From: Polyangiaceae bacterium
GTDB taxonomy: Bacteria; Myxococcota_A; Polyangia; Polyangiales; Polyangiaceae
Reading direction: 5' to 3'
Length of the DNA: 64,000 nt
NCBI GenBank assembly: GCA_009780955.1
Contig: WQZB01000003.1
Span: forward strand, 62,001 to 126,000
Made by a program: the position numbers and the translations under genes. The notes under the pieces are model-generated. The model made no database searches. It was not told the origin of the DNA and worked only from the letters and a program-made list of their open reading frames with translations. Shown here one piece after another: positions 9,441 to 19,253 of this stretch (positions are counted from its first letter, which is position 1; each line of letters begins with the position of its first letter).

Positions 9441-9965
9441 ATGAGCGACTTCAAGAAGCGCATGCTCCACTTCGGTACACCGGCATTGGCCACGAGCTTT
9501 GTTGTCGTGGCGGTCACGGGAATCGTGATGTTCCTCCATGATGGCGCAGCATCACGCGGCGTCCACGAGTTGGCTGGCATTGCGATGGTTGGCGCCGCGG
9601 GTCTTCATGTCGCTCGCAATTATAAGGCGCTGCTCACGTATCGACGTCGCGCGTTCTACCTGGCGGTTGCCACAGCGTCTCTTTCTTTTGCATTTTTAGG
9701 CGTTGGGCGCGGTGGTTTGGATGCGTGGCGAATGCGAGTAGAACACGCGTCGCTCGTAGAGCTCGCTCCCATTCTCAATGAGACGCCAGTCCGCCTTGTC
9801 GCCCATTTGCAGGACGCCGGCTTCAACGGTGTATCGCCAGAAGCATCGCCCGCGCAGATCGCAACCGCGTCGCACAAGAGCAGTCGCGATGTCCTCGAGG
9901 CTTTGGTCGTGACTGCACCAGCAATCAGCCAGCAAACAGAATCCGAACCAAGGAGAATCCCATGA
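9441..9965 (+). CDS. DUF4405-like membrane protein
   Basis: FGTPALATSFVVVAVTGIVMFLHDG...VHELAGIAMVGAAGLHVARNYKALLTYRRRAFY. Confidence 0.6.
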   Translation: MSDFKKRMLHFGTPALATSFVVVAVTGIVMFLHDGAASRGVHELAGIAMVGAAGLHVARNYKALLTYRRRAFYLAVATASLSFAFLGVGRGGLDAWRMRVEHASLVELAPILNETPVRLVAHLQDAGFNGVSPEASPAQIATASHKSSRDVLEALVVTAPAISQQTESEPRRIP

Positions 9966-10897
9966 AAGCTGCCGTTGTTACATCCTTCGAAAAACCACCT
10001 CGCTACGAAGACTTCGCCGAGCCGGTGGCCAAAGGCCAAAACGAAATGCTCGTCGATGTGCTAGCGACGGGGTTGCACCCTCTCGTTCGCTCGAAGGCGA
10101 ACGGCTCGCACTACACGAGCACCGGCGCATTGCCACTCGTTCCAGGCGTCGACGGCGTCGGGCGCGGCGCGGACGGCAAGCTTCGCTACTTCGTGCTCGA
10201 TAACACGCAAGTGGGGTCGATGGCCGACAAGACGGTGATCGAAGTGGGCCGCAGTTTTGTTCTTCCGCAAGGCGCCGATCCGGCCCTTGTCGCGGCGGCG
10301 GTGAACCCGGCGATGGGGCCATGGCTCGCCCTGCGTCGACGCGTGTCTTTCGAGAAGGGGCAGAAGGTGCTCATTCTCGGGGCCACGGGCAGTTCCGGGA
10401 GCATGGCCGTGCAGGCGGCTCGGCATTTGGGCGCGGCGCAAATCATTGCGGCTGGCCGCGATGAGCGAAAGCTCGCGGCGCTGCCGGCGCTCGGCGCTAC
10501 GGACATCATGACGTTAGAAGACGCCCGGCTTGGGTCCTTCGCGCGTGACGTCGACGTCGTGCTCGACTTCGTCTGGGGCGAGAGCACAGCGCGGACGATG
10601 ACTGCGATGATCACCGAGCGCACCGATCGCGGCCGCCCGCTCACGTGGATCGAAATCGGATCGGTCGCAGGACCGACAGCCGCAATTCCTTCAGCAGCCT
10701 TGAGGTCCTCACGCCTGCAGATCGTCGGCAGCGGGATTGGCTCGGTGCCTGCGCGGGACATCGTCGAAGAGCTGCCAGTCATGGTGAACGAAATCGTGCG
10801 TGGCGCGCTTCGGGTCGACGCGAAGGTCATGCCGCTTGCCGATGTGGAACACGCGTGGACCGCTCACACCAGAGAGCGCATTGTCTTCAAGCCATAA
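9962..10897 (+). CDS. Zinc-type alcohol dehydrogenase/quinone oxidoreductase-like protein (MDR superfamily)
   Basis: MKAAVVTSFEKPPRYEDFAEP; GQKVLILGATGSSGSMAVQAARHLGA. Confidence 0.85.
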   Translation: MKAAVVTSFEKPPRYEDFAEPVAKGQNEMLVDVLATGLHPLVRSKANGSHYTSTGALPLVPGVDGVGRGADGKLRYFVLDNTQVGSMADKTVIEVGRSFVLPQGADPALVAAAVNPAMGPWLALRRRVSFEKGQKVLILGATGSSGSMAVQAARHLGAAQIIAAGRDERKLAALPALGATDIMTLEDARLGSFARDVDVVLDFVWGESTARTMTAMITERTDRGRPLTWIEIGSVAGPTAAIPSAALRSSRLQIVGSGIGSVPARDIVEELPVMVNEIVRGALRVDAKVMPLADVEHAWTAHTRERIVFKP

Positions 10898-10909
10898 TCG
10901 AGACAGCTT

Positions 10910-11227
10910 TCAAAGCGCGCCGCCGTGGAACGGGGCAAAGCTGTGCGCGAGGAGAAACGCCATGATCACGACGCCAGCGAAGAACACGCCGGCGTGGCCC
11001 CAGCGCTTCAAGCTGAACGCACCAACCTGCACCAGCAAGAGATAGGCGATGAGGAGGTTCACCAGGCCCCAGGCGGTGTTGATGTTCGCCGACGACAAGC
11101 CCTTGCCGGGTGGCGACGCGAACGGACTCTGAAATGGACTGCCTGTGACGCCCGCGATGAAGTGAGGGATCGCGTTGCACAAAAAAGCCCCGCCAAAGAA
11201 GTACGACAGCAGATGGTTCCAGCGCAT
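10910..11227 (-). CDS. Small conserved-looking integral membrane protein
   Basis: Hydrophobic 105-aa ORF MRWNHLLSYFFGGAFLCNAIPHFIAGVTG... Confidence 0.65.
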   Translation of the reverse strand: MRWNHLLSYFFGGAFLCNAIPHFIAGVTGSPFQSPFASPPGKGLSSANINTAWGLVNLLIAYLLLVQVGAFSLKRWGHAGVFFAGVVIMAFLLAHSFAPFHGGAL

Positions 11228-11262
11228 ACAGACCTCCGTGCCCCGCGATTCTACCCGGCGGG

Positions 11263-11315
11263 CTAGTAACGAATTTTTGACTAGCGCATGCCCCTAGTAA
11301 AAAATTCGTTACTAG
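11263..11315. repeat. Long AT-rich inverted repeat (22-bp arms, 1 mismatch, 9-nt loop)
   Basis: CTAGTAACGAATTTTTGACTAG cgcatgccc CTAGTAAAAAATTCGTTACTAG. Confidence 0.85.
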
Positions 11316-11334
11316 TCGAATCGCGGCGGCGCGG

Positions 11335-11886
11335 TCACGGAAGCATTTTTAGGATGTCGGCGGTTGACCCGACCTCGCCGAGCTTTGGGAACAGATGCTC
11401 GATGCTGTGCTTGTGTGCGTCGGGCGAGGCGTCGGTCATAGCATCAGCCGCGAACGTGACGTTGTAGCCGTGCTCGAACGCCTGGCGCGCGGTCGCTTCC
11501 ACGCCGGAGCCGGTTGCGACGCCACACAGCACGATCTGCGTGGTGCCGCGGCGGCGCAGGTGCAGGTCGAGTGCGGTCGCGTGAAACGCGCCCTGCGTGT
11601 ACTTGGTAACGAGGATGTCCGACTCCGCCTGTTCGAGCTCGGGGATGAGATCGGTCCATCCCGGCGGGCGCACCATCGGTGGGCGCTTGAGATCGGTGCG
11701 GCCGGGCGAGGCACCAGCGACGTTGACGAGCGCGACGGGCAAGCCGCGCGCGCGGAACGTGCGCGCGAGCGCAACCGCGTTTGCGACGACGCCGCTCATC
11801 GCGTGCACCCCCGGCAACCCGACGACGCCCTTTTGGAGATCGATCACGACGAGCGCGGTGACGGGATCGAGCGTAGTAATCGGCAT
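11335..11886 (-). CDS. Isochorismatase-family cysteine hydrolase
   Basis: ALVVIDLQKGVVGLP; LVTKYTQGAFHATALDLHLRRRGTTQIVLCGVATGSGVEATARQAFEHGYNVTFAADAMTD. Confidence 0.92.
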   Translation of the reverse strand: MPITTLDPVTALVVIDLQKGVVGLPGVHAMSGVVANAVALARTFRARGLPVALVNVAGASPGRTDLKRPPMVRPPGWTDLIPELEQAESDILVTKYTQGAFHATALDLHLRRRGTTQIVLCGVATGSGVEATARQAFEHGYNVTFAADAMTDASPDAHKHSIEHLFPKLGEVGSTADILKMLP

Positions 11887-12062
11887 GTTTAGACCTTCTC
11901 CTTCGCGCGCACCCTGCCACGATTTACCGGCGTCGGGGAGATCACAGTGAGCTCAACATCATCACAAGGAAGCACCAACCCACATGTCATCGAGTTGTAA
12001 TTCGTTGTCGAATCATTGGAGGCAGCATTGACCCGTGCGCGTCATCCGATCATCATCGAGCC

Positions 12063-12638
12063 ATGAATTTTTCTCGCACTACAGTTCGCACGCTTCTCTT
12101 CGCGGCGGCAGCCACGCTTTTCGCGGCGGGAGCGTGGGCCCAACCAAGAGACAACCAACCAGGCAGGAGAGACAACGCCGCGCAGTCTCCTCCAGGTCGT
12201 GGGCCTGCCGCGGCACCGGGGCCGGGTCGTGGGCCTGCCGCGGCACCACCGGGGCCGGGTCGTGGTGGGCCCGCCGCACCACCGGGTCGTGGTGGGGTCG
12301 TCGTGGCGCCGCCACCGGGTCGTGGCGGAGTCGTCGTCGTGCCACATCCGGGTCCGGCTTATAGGAGGGTCGATGACCGCGCCATTCGCAGGGCCAGAGA
12401 GCAGCTCGAAATACGCCGGACGATCGCGGCCCAGTGGAAGGGACCTCCCAATGAATTCCTCCGCAAAGAGCTGCATACTCACGCCGACCGGATCGCTCGC
12501 CTCCAACGCATCAAGTGGCTCGCCGAGAGCGAAGGCGACAGGGTGAGCGCTATCAAGGCAGCTCAGCTTATCGACAGGGAAAATGCGCGTCACAACAGAT
12601 GGATGACAACCTACGGCCCAAGAGGAGGTCTACGATGA
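12063..12638 (+). CDS. Secreted PGRG-repeat protein
   Basis: Signal peptide LLFAAAATLFAAGAWA followed by PPGRGPAAAPGPGRGPAAAPPGPGRGGPAAPPGRGGVVVAPPPGRGGVVVVP repeats and a charged helical C-terminus. Confidence 0.65.
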   Translation: MNFSRTTVRTLLFAAAATLFAAGAWAQPRDNQPGRRDNAAQSPPGRGPAAAPGPGRGPAAAPPGPGRGGPAAPPGRGGVVVAPPPGRGGVVVVPHPGPAYRRVDDRAIRRAREQLEIRRTIAAQWKGPPNEFLRKELHTHADRIARLQRIKWLAESEGDRVSAIKAAQLIDRENARHNRWMTTYGPRGGLR

Positions 12639-13132
12639 AAACAACGAAACGTTCGCTCGCGCTCCTTGCAGTCAGCCTCCTCGCGATCGCTGCTTGCGGA
12701 AAAAAGTCGACTCCTGAGGACAAAGACGCCGCGCCAACCACAGCGGCGCCTGACACCGCTGCAACCACCGCAGCTGCGCCTGCCGCGGATGCAGCCGCTC
12801 CAGCTGCTGACACGGCCGCCACCGCAGCTGCGCCTGCCGCGGATGCAGCCGCTCCAGCTGCTGACACGGCCGCTGCTGACACGGCCGCTGCGGCGGATCC
12901 TAACGCTCCAGGCGCTGACACGCCCGCTGATGAAGCTGACGCTGCGCCTAGCGCGGAGACTGTTGCTGCCGTCGCCTCTATCACTGCTGCTGCCGCCTCT
13001 GTCGCGCCAACAGTCAAGAACACCGACATCACGACGTCTGCCGATTTGGAGCAGGCTGCGGCAAAGACAATCACGAAGACGTCCTACAAAACCCATTTGA
13101 GCTCCATCGAGGCGGAGCTCTCGAAAGAGTGA
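12635..13132 (+). CDS. Ala/Pro-rich lipoprotein with tandem repeats
   Basis: Lipobox LLAIAACGKK; repeats TAAAPAADAAAPAADTAATAAAPAADAAAPAADTAA. Confidence 0.65.
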   Translation: MKTTKRSLALLAVSLLAIAACGKKSTPEDKDAAPTTAAPDTAATTAAAPAADAAAPAADTAATAAAPAADAAAPAADTAAADTAAAADPNAPGADTPADEADAAPSAETVAAVASITAAAASVAPTVKNTDITTSADLEQAAAKTITKTSYKTHLSSIEAELSKE

Positions 13133-13144
13133 TCTAGAATCGCC

Positions 13145-13175
13145 GCCTCGACCTCGCGTCAACTTGAAAGCGGTC
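13145..13175 (+). repeat. R1 element, right-half fragment
   Basis: GCCTCGACCTCGCGTCAACTTGAAAGCGGTC, identical to the right end of the 123-bp copy at 19841-19963. Confidence 0.85.
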
Positions 13176-13185
13176 TAGGTAAGTG

Positions 13186-13223
13186 AGCCGGAGAGATGGC
13201 GTGTTCGCGTCGTCTCTCCGGCT
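13186..13223 (+). terminator. Hairpin terminator candidate after the Ala-rich lipoprotein
   Basis: AGCCGGAGAGA ... TCTCTCCGGCT, 11-bp perfect stem, 16-nt loop, followed by TATGCTTTGTTT. Confidence 0.6.
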
Positions 13224-13261
13224 TATGCTTTGTTTGGCACACCGGTTGGAACGCCCGAACG

Positions 13262-14596
13262 GTGGACCGAAGCTCGAAAGAAAGGCTTTCGCAGATCACG
13301 GCGACAATCGTCGCTTCGACCGTGCCAAGCTTGCTGGGGGCGTTGGTCGGTGCCGGTCTCGTCGTTGGCTTCACACAGCTGCTCAAAGAGAGCCTCGCCC
13401 TCGTCTCGAACCAGGCTGTGTGGCTCATCATCACGCTGCCTTTGTTCGGGTTGGCTCTGTCAGTGCTCGTCCTCTACGGGTTTGGGCGGAGCGAGAGCGA
13501 GGGAGACGAGAGCAACAACGAGTGGCGAACCTTTCCGCCACGAGTCGCTCGTTCGGATCTCACGGGCGAGATGGTGGAGTTTGCCGGTGAAGAAGAAGGC
13601 CTGCGCTTTCGTCTCGCACCTCTTCGCGCGGTGGCCATCGCCGCCACCGTGGGGCTTGGCGGGCCGCTCGGGACCGAAGCTCCTGCGGCATATCTCGGAG
13701 TGGCGATCGGAGCGGGGTTGGGAACGGTGGTTCGTCGTGGGCGGCGCTTTCTTCGGTGCGCGGCCGTTGGCGGAGGCGCTGCCGGCGTGTCGGCGCTCAT
13801 GGGGATCCCCCTGGTCGGCACCGCGTACATCCTCGAGCTAGGTCGACGTCACGATGCTCCGCTCGATGCCGAGCGGGTCACGGCGGGACTCGTGGGAGGA
13901 ATCATTGGTTGGCTCGTCAACCTCGCCTTTCACGTCAATCTGATTCGACTCGTGATTCCCAAAGAGCCGCCGCACACGTTTACGCAAGCGATTCTAACCG
14001 CGCTTCTCATCGGGGCGCTCGCGGGATCGATCACGGCGATCACGGGAGCGGCGATTTATCGAGCGAAAACGTGGCACGCTCACCCCGCTTTCCGGCTCGC
14101 GGTCGGCGCCTTGGCCCTCACCGCCACGTCGATCACCCTCGTGCGAATCGCAGGACCCGAGGCCGCTGTGGGCCCAGGCGCCGGAGCGATCCTCTGGGTC
14201 GAAAATACGCCGACGAACTCGATGATCGTGCTCGCCGTCACCTTGCTTCGCGCGGTGGCCACGACGTCCGCCGCGGCCGCAGGCGGATGCGGCGGCTTGT
14301 TCGTACCCTTCTTGGCAGTCGGCGATCTCGGCGGAAGAGTGTTTGCCCATGGATTCGGCGTGCCCGATGATTTGGCCGGCTCCGCAGGCGCGGCCGCCGG
14401 CATTGCCGGAGGATACCGATTGCCCATTACCGCTGTCGTCGTGGTGATCGGCCAAGGCGGATCCCACATCGCAGCGTTATGCTGTCTCGCGACGGTCATG
14501 GTGGCCACCATCGTCGGCGCGGGCGTAGCAGCGCTGCTGGATCGATGGGCCAACGTGGGGCAGCCGTACATCGCGAAGAGGGCCCACGAGCACTGA
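13262..14596 (+). CDS. Voltage-gated chloride channel (ClC) family protein
   Basis: GGPLGTEAPAAYLGVAIGAGLG; GGCGGLFVPFLAVGDLGGR. The ORF opens at ATG 13196, but that ATG lies in a terminator hairpin, so GTG 13262 is preferred. Confidence 0.85.
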   Translation: MDRSSKERLSQITATIVASTVPSLLGALVGAGLVVGFTQLLKESLALVSNQAVWLIITLPLFGLALSVLVLYGFGRSESEGDESNNEWRTFPPRVARSDLTGEMVEFAGEEEGLRFRLAPLRAVAIAATVGLGGPLGTEAPAAYLGVAIGAGLGTVVRRGRRFLRCAAVGGGAAGVSALMGIPLVGTAYILELGRRHDAPLDAERVTAGLVGGIIGWLVNLAFHVNLIRLVIPKEPPHTFTQAILTALLIGALAGSITAITGAAIYRAKTWHAHPAFRLAVGALALTATSITLVRIAGPEAAVGPGAGAILWVENTPTNSMIVLAVTLLRAVATTSAAAAGGCGGLFVPFLAVGDLGGRVFAHGFGVPDDLAGSAGAAAGIAGGYRLPITAVVVVIGQGGSHIAALCCLATVMVATIVGAGVAALLDRWANVGQPYIAKRAHEH

Positions 14597-14727
14597 GATG
14601 CGATCACGCGCCATCACCCTCGATCGCTCGGCAGCGAAACGATCACTGCGTCGATCCTGCCGTTTTTAGGAGACCAAGGGCGTGCGCATACTCTCTGTCC
14701 GATCCTTCAACACCCAGGAGATGTTTC

Positions 14728-15474
14728 ATGGCAGATAGTTTCGATTTCAACGGTAAGGTTGCCCTTGTTACCGGCGCGGCTTCGGGCATTGGTGAGGCAG
14801 TAGTACGAATGCTTGCGGCAGGCGGTGCAAAGGTCGTTGTCGCGGATTTCAACGGCGAGGGCGCCAAAAAGGTCGCCGCGAGCTTGAAGGCGGCAACCGC
14901 CGCACAACTGGACGTGAGCGACGCGCCTTCGGTGCAAAAGCTGGTCGAAAAAACGCTCACCACCTACGGCGCGCTGCATCTGGCGGTCAACAACGCCGGC
15001 ATTGGCGGAGCGACCGCGCCCGTCGTCGATTACCCGATCGATGCCTGGCACCAGATTATCGGCGTGAATTTGAACAGCGTGTTTTACGGAATGAAGTACC
15101 AGATCCCTGCCATCATCCGAAGCGGCGGCGGCGCGATCGTCAACATGGCGTCGATTCTGGGAAGCGTGGGCTGGCGCGAGTCGTCAGGCTACGTGGCGGC
15201 AAAGCACGCCGTGGTGGGCATGACGAAAACCGCGGCGATGGAATACGCGCAGCAGGGAGTGCGCATCAATTCGGTGGGGCCAGGCTTCATCGACACGCCG
15301 CTACTCAAGGCTCTGGATGCGCAAACCTACGCGGGACTCAAAGCGCTGCACCCGATCGGCCGCCTGGGCACTTCCGAAGAAGTCGCGTCGCTGACGTGCT
15401 TTTTGCTTTCCAGTTCCGCCGGCAACATCACCGGAAGCTATCACCTGGTCGATGGAGGATTTACGGCGCAGTAA
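14728..15474 (+). CDS. Short-chain dehydrogenase/reductase
   Basis: GKVALVTGAASGIGEAVVRMLA; NNAGIGG; SSGYVAAKHAVVGMTKTAA. Confidence 0.94.
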   Translation: MADSFDFNGKVALVTGAASGIGEAVVRMLAAGGAKVVVADFNGEGAKKVAASLKAATAAQLDVSDAPSVQKLVEKTLTTYGALHLAVNNAGIGGATAPVVDYPIDAWHQIIGVNLNSVFYGMKYQIPAIIRSGGGAIVNMASILGSVGWRESSGYVAAKHAVVGMTKTAAMEYAQQGVRINSVGPGFIDTPLLKALDAQTYAGLKALHPIGRLGTSEEVASLTCFLLSSSAGNITGSYHLVDGGFTAQ

Positions 15475-15625
15475 GTCATCAAAGAAAAGTCTGATTGCAT
15501 ATCTAGTCGTAAAGATTTGATATTCGCACCCCGCGGTCGTTCTCCATCGACGACCGCGAGGTGAATCGTGACGAAGAAGAGACTATTGCCTCCTGGCAAA
15601 AATGCGGCATGATTTCTGTCTTTCG

Positions 15626-16726
15626 ATGGAAAAAGAAACATTTTATGAGGCAATGAAGCGGCAAGGCGTCACACGCCGCAGCTTCGTGAAATTTTGCAGC
15701 CTGACCGCTGCTTCGCTGGGGCTGGCGCCGAGCTTTGCGGCCAAGATCGCGAACGCGATGGAAACCAAGCCGCGCATGCCGGTCGTCTGGCTGCACGGGC
15801 TGGAATGCACTTGCTGCTCCGAATCGTTCATCCGCTCCGCGCATCCGCTGGCGAAGGACGTGGTGCTGTCCATGCTTTCGCTCGATTACGACGACACGCT
15901 GATGGCGGCGGCCGGTCATCAGGCGGAAGAAATCGTCGCCAACATCCGGCAGAAATACAAAGGCAATTTCATTCTGGCGGTGGAAGGCAATCCGCCGCTC
16001 AACGAAGACGGCATGTACTGCATCCACGGCGGCCGTCCTTTCGTCGAGGTGCTGAAGGAAACCGCCGCCGATGCCAAGGCGATCATCTCGTGGGGTTCCT
16101 GCGCGTCGTGGGGTTGTGTGCAGGCGGCCAAGCCGAATCCGACGCGAGCCACGCCGGTGCACAAGGTCATCACCGACAAGCCCATCATCAAGGTGCCAGG
16201 CTGCCCGCCGATCGCCGAAGTGATGACCGCGGTGGTCACCTACATGCTGACCTTCGAGCGCATTCCCGAACTGGATCGTCAAGGACGTCCCAAGATGTTT
16301 TACGGCCAGCGCATCCACGACAAATGCTACCGCCGCCCGCATTTCGACGCGGGGCAGTTCGTCGAGCAATGGGACGACGAATCCGCGCGCAGGGGCTATT
16401 GCCTCTACAAAATGGGCTGCAAGGGACCGACCACTTACAACGCCTGCTCCACAGTGCGCTGGAACGGCGGCGTGTCCTTCCCCATCCAGTCCGGCCACGG
16501 TTGCATCGGCTGTTCCGAAGACGGCTTCTGGGACAAGGGCGGGTTCTACGATCGCGTTACCGGCATCGGCCATTTCGGCGTCGAATCCAACGCAGACAAG
16601 GTGGGCATCGCAGCGGCAACTGTTGTCACTGCAGGAGTGGTGGCACATGCCGCGGCCAGCGCCTTGAAACGCGCGCGCGACACGCACGGCAAGAATGACC
16701 AAAGCAAAAGCACGGGAGGCAACTGA
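15626..16726 (+). CDS. hyaA: [NiFe]-hydrogenase small subunit, Tat-exported, O2-tolerant type
   Basis: RRSFVKFC Tat motif; [73 protein letters not shown]. Confidence 0.96.
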   Translation: MEKETFYEAMKRQGVTRRSFVKFCSLTAASLGLAPSFAAKIANAMETKPRMPVVWLHGLECTCCSESFIRSAHPLAKDVVLSMLSLDYDDTLMAAAGHQAEEIVANIRQKYKGNFILAVEGNPPLNEDGMYCIHGGRPFVEVLKETAADAKAIISWGSCASWGCVQAAKPNPTRATPVHKVITDKPIIKVPGCPPIAEVMTAVVTYMLTFERIPELDRQGRPKMFYGQRIHDKCYRRPHFDAGQFVEQWDDESARRGYCLYKMGCKGPTTYNACSTVRWNGGVSFPIQSGHGCIGCSEDGFWDKGGFYDRVTGIGHFGVESNADKVGIAAATVVTAGVVAHAAASALKRARDTHGKNDQSKSTGGN

Positions 16727-16728
16727 CC

Positions 16729-18528
16729 ATGGGGTCTTACGAAACTCAGGGTTTCAAGCTTGATAGTAGCGGCAAGCGCGTGGTGGTTGATCCGATCTCC
16801 CGCATCGAGGGTCATATGCGCGTCGAGGTGAATCTCGACAAAGACAACGTGATCCGCAACGCAGTGTCCACCGGCACGATGTGGCGCGGGCTGGAAGTGA
16901 TCCTCAAGGGGCGCGATCCGCGCGACGCCTGGGCGTTCACCGAGCGCATTTGCGGCGTGTGCACTGGCACGCACGCGCTGACTTCGGTGCGCGCGGTGGA
17001 AGACGCGCTCGGAATCCAGATTCCGGAGAACGCCAACACCATCCGCAACATCATGCAGCTAAACCTGTTCAGCCACGATCACCTGGTGCACTTCTATCAT
17101 CTGCACGCGCTGGACTGGGTGGACGTGGTATCCGCGCTGAAGGCTGATCCGAAGCGAACATCCGAGTTGGCGCAGAGCATTTCGTCCTGGCCGCTGTCCT
17201 CGCCCGGTTATTTCCGCGACGTGCAAAGCCGCTTGCAGAAATTCGTCGAATCCGGCCAGCTGGGGCCCTTCACCAACGGGTATTGGGGCAACCCCGCCTA
17301 CTTGTTGCCACCCGAAGCCAACCTGATGGCGGTGACGCACTATCTGGAAGCCTTGGATTTCCAGAAAGAGATCGTCAAGGTCCACACCATTTTAGGAGGC
17401 AAGAATCCGCACCCGAATTGGCTGGTGGGCGGCGTGCCGTGCGCAATCAACGTGAACGACGTGGGTGCTGTGGGCGCCCTCAACATGGAACGGCTGAATC
17501 TGATCAAGAGCATCATCGACCGCACCCGCGAGTTCGTCGAACAGGTTTACGTTCCCGATCTGCTGGCAATTGCCTCGTTCTACAAAGGCTGGTTGTACGG
17601 TGGCGGATTGTCGTCGCACAACGTGCTGTCGTATGGCGACATCCCGCAAAAAGCCAACGATTACTCTGCCGCCAACCTGCTATTTCCGCGCGGCGCCATC
17701 GTTGAAGGCGATCTCAGCAAGGTGAATGCAGTGGATCTGCGCGACCCGAACGAAATACAGGAGTTCGTTACCCACTCTTGGTACAAATATCCAGACGAAA
17801 GCAAAGGCCTGCATCCGTGGGACGGTATCACCGAACCCAACTACAAGCCGGAAGGCAAAGACTTCAAAGGCACTCGCACGAAGATCGAAAACTTGGACGA
17901 AAACGCCAAATATTCCTGGATTAAGGCTCCGCGCTGGAAAGGCCAAGCCATGGAAGTCGGCTGTCTTTCGCGAATGCTACTGGGATATGTGCAGCCCAAG
18001 CAATATCCCTTTATCAAAGAAACAATCGACGGCGTGCTAAAGAAACTCGATATCCCCATCACCGCGCTGTTCTCCTCGCTGGGCCGCACGGCGGCGCGCG
18101 GCATCGAAACGCTATACAGCGTGCGCCTGCAATCGGAACAATTCGACAAGTTGATGGCCGCGATCAAAAACGGCGACACCGCCACCGCCAACATCGACAA
18201 ATGGGATACGTCCCGCTGGCCTAGCGAAGCCAAGGGCGTCGGCTTCACCGAAGCGCCGCGCGGCGCGCTCGGCCACTGGGTCAAGATCAAAAGCGGCAAG
18301 ATCGACAGTTATCAGTGCGTGGTGCCAACCACCTGGAACGGCAGCCCGCGTGACGCCAAAGGTCAGATCGGTGCGTTCGAAGCGTCGCTCATGAACACGC
18401 CGCTGGCCAAGGCCGAAGAGCCGCTGGAAATCCTGCGCACCCTCCACAGCTTCGACCCCTGTCTGGCCTGTTCCACCCACGTCATGTCACCGGACGGGCA
18501 GGAATTGAGCAAGGTCACGGTGCGCTAA
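16729..18528 (+). CDS. hyaB: [NiFe]-hydrogenase large subunit
   Basis: [23 protein letters not shown] near the N-terminus and [27 protein letters not shown] at the C-terminus. Confidence 0.97.
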   Translation: MGSYETQGFKLDSSGKRVVVDPISRIEGHMRVEVNLDKDNVIRNAVSTGTMWRGLEVILKGRDPRDAWAFTERICGVCTGTHALTSVRAVEDALGIQIPENANTIRNIMQLNLFSHDHLVHFYHLHALDWVDVVSALKADPKRTSELAQSISSWPLSSPGYFRDVQSRLQKFVESGQLGPFTNGYWGNPAYLLPPEANLMAVTHYLEALDFQKEIVKVHTILGGKNPHPNWLVGGVPCAINVNDVGAVGALNMERLNLIKSIIDRTREFVEQVYVPDLLAIASFYKGWLYGGGLSSHNVLSYGDIPQKANDYSAANLLFPRGAIVEGDLSKVNAVDLRDPNEIQEFVTHSWYKYPDESKGLHPWDGITEPNYKPEGKDFKGTRTKIENLDENAKYSWIKAPRWKGQAMEVGCLSRMLLGYVQPKQYPFIKETIDGVLKKLDIPITALFSSLGRTAARGIETLYSVRLQSEQFDKLMAAIKNGDTATANIDKWDTSRWPSEAKGVGFTEAPRGALGHWVKIKSGKIDSYQCVVPTTWNGSPRDAKGQIGAFEASLMNTPLAKAEEPLEILRTLHSFDPCLACSTHVMSPDGQELSKVTVR

Positions 18529-18530
18529 AT

Positions 18531-19253
18531 ATGTCTACCAAAACCACGCAAAACGAGACGGACGAGACCGTCGAGACCGACAAGACCGCGGCCGGCACCA
18601 CCCTGTATATCTATGAATGGGCGGTGCGGGCGTGGCACTGGATGAACGCCCTGTGTCTCATCGTGCTGGCCGTCACCGGCTATTTCATCTCCAACCCATT
18701 GCCAAGCCAGCCGGGTGAAGCGAGTGAGAGTTTCACGATGGGCTACATTCGCTTCACCCACTTTGCCACGGCCTACATATTCGCGGTGATTTTCCTGGGG
18801 CGTATCTACTGGGCGCTGGCGGGCAACCATTACGCGAGGCAACTGTTCTGGCTGCCCATCCTCAACCGCGATTGGTGGCGCGGCCTGGTGCGTGAGCTCC
18901 GCTGGTACGCCTTCCTCGACAAACATCCAATAAAATACATCGAACACAATCCGCTGGCGCATCTCTCCATGTTCTTGGCCATCACGCTGGGCGGCACGTT
19001 CATGATCGTCACCGGCTTCGCGATGTACGGCGAAGGCGCGCAGTCCGGAAGCTGGGCGCACACCGTGTTTTCCAGCTGGGTAATCCCGCTGTTCGGGCAA
19101 AGCCAGAATGTGCATACCGGGCATCACATGGTCGCGTGGTTTATCGTTTGCTTCATGATCGTCCACGTTTATGTCTCGATCCGCGAGGAGATCATGCTGC
19201 AGCAAACCAACATCAGCGCGATGATCACAGGAACGCGCACGTTCCGGAAGTAA
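18531..19253 (+). CDS. hyaC: Ni/Fe-hydrogenase b-type cytochrome subunit
   Basis: IYEWAVRAWHWMNALCLIVLAVTGYFI; RFTHFATAYIFAVIFLGRIYWALAGNHYARQLFW. Confidence 0.94.
   Translation: MSTKTTQNETDETVETDKTAAGTTLYIYEWAVRAWHWMNALCLIVLAVTGYFISNPLPSQPGEASESFTMGYIRFTHFATAYIFAVIFLGRIYWALAGNHYARQLFWLPILNRDWWRGLVRELRWYAFLDKHPIKYIEHNPLAHLSMFLAITLGGTFMIVTGFAMYGEGAQSGSWAHTVFSSWVIPLFGQSQNVHTGHHMVAWFIVCFMIVHVYVSIREEIMLQQTNISAMITGTRTFRK

Noticed and set aside
13196-13261. ATG 13196 as start of the ClC gene
   Set aside because: Lies within an 11-bp-stem terminator hairpin; the N-terminal peptide MACSRRLSGLCFVWHTGW is not ClC-like. Downstream GTG 13262 preferred.
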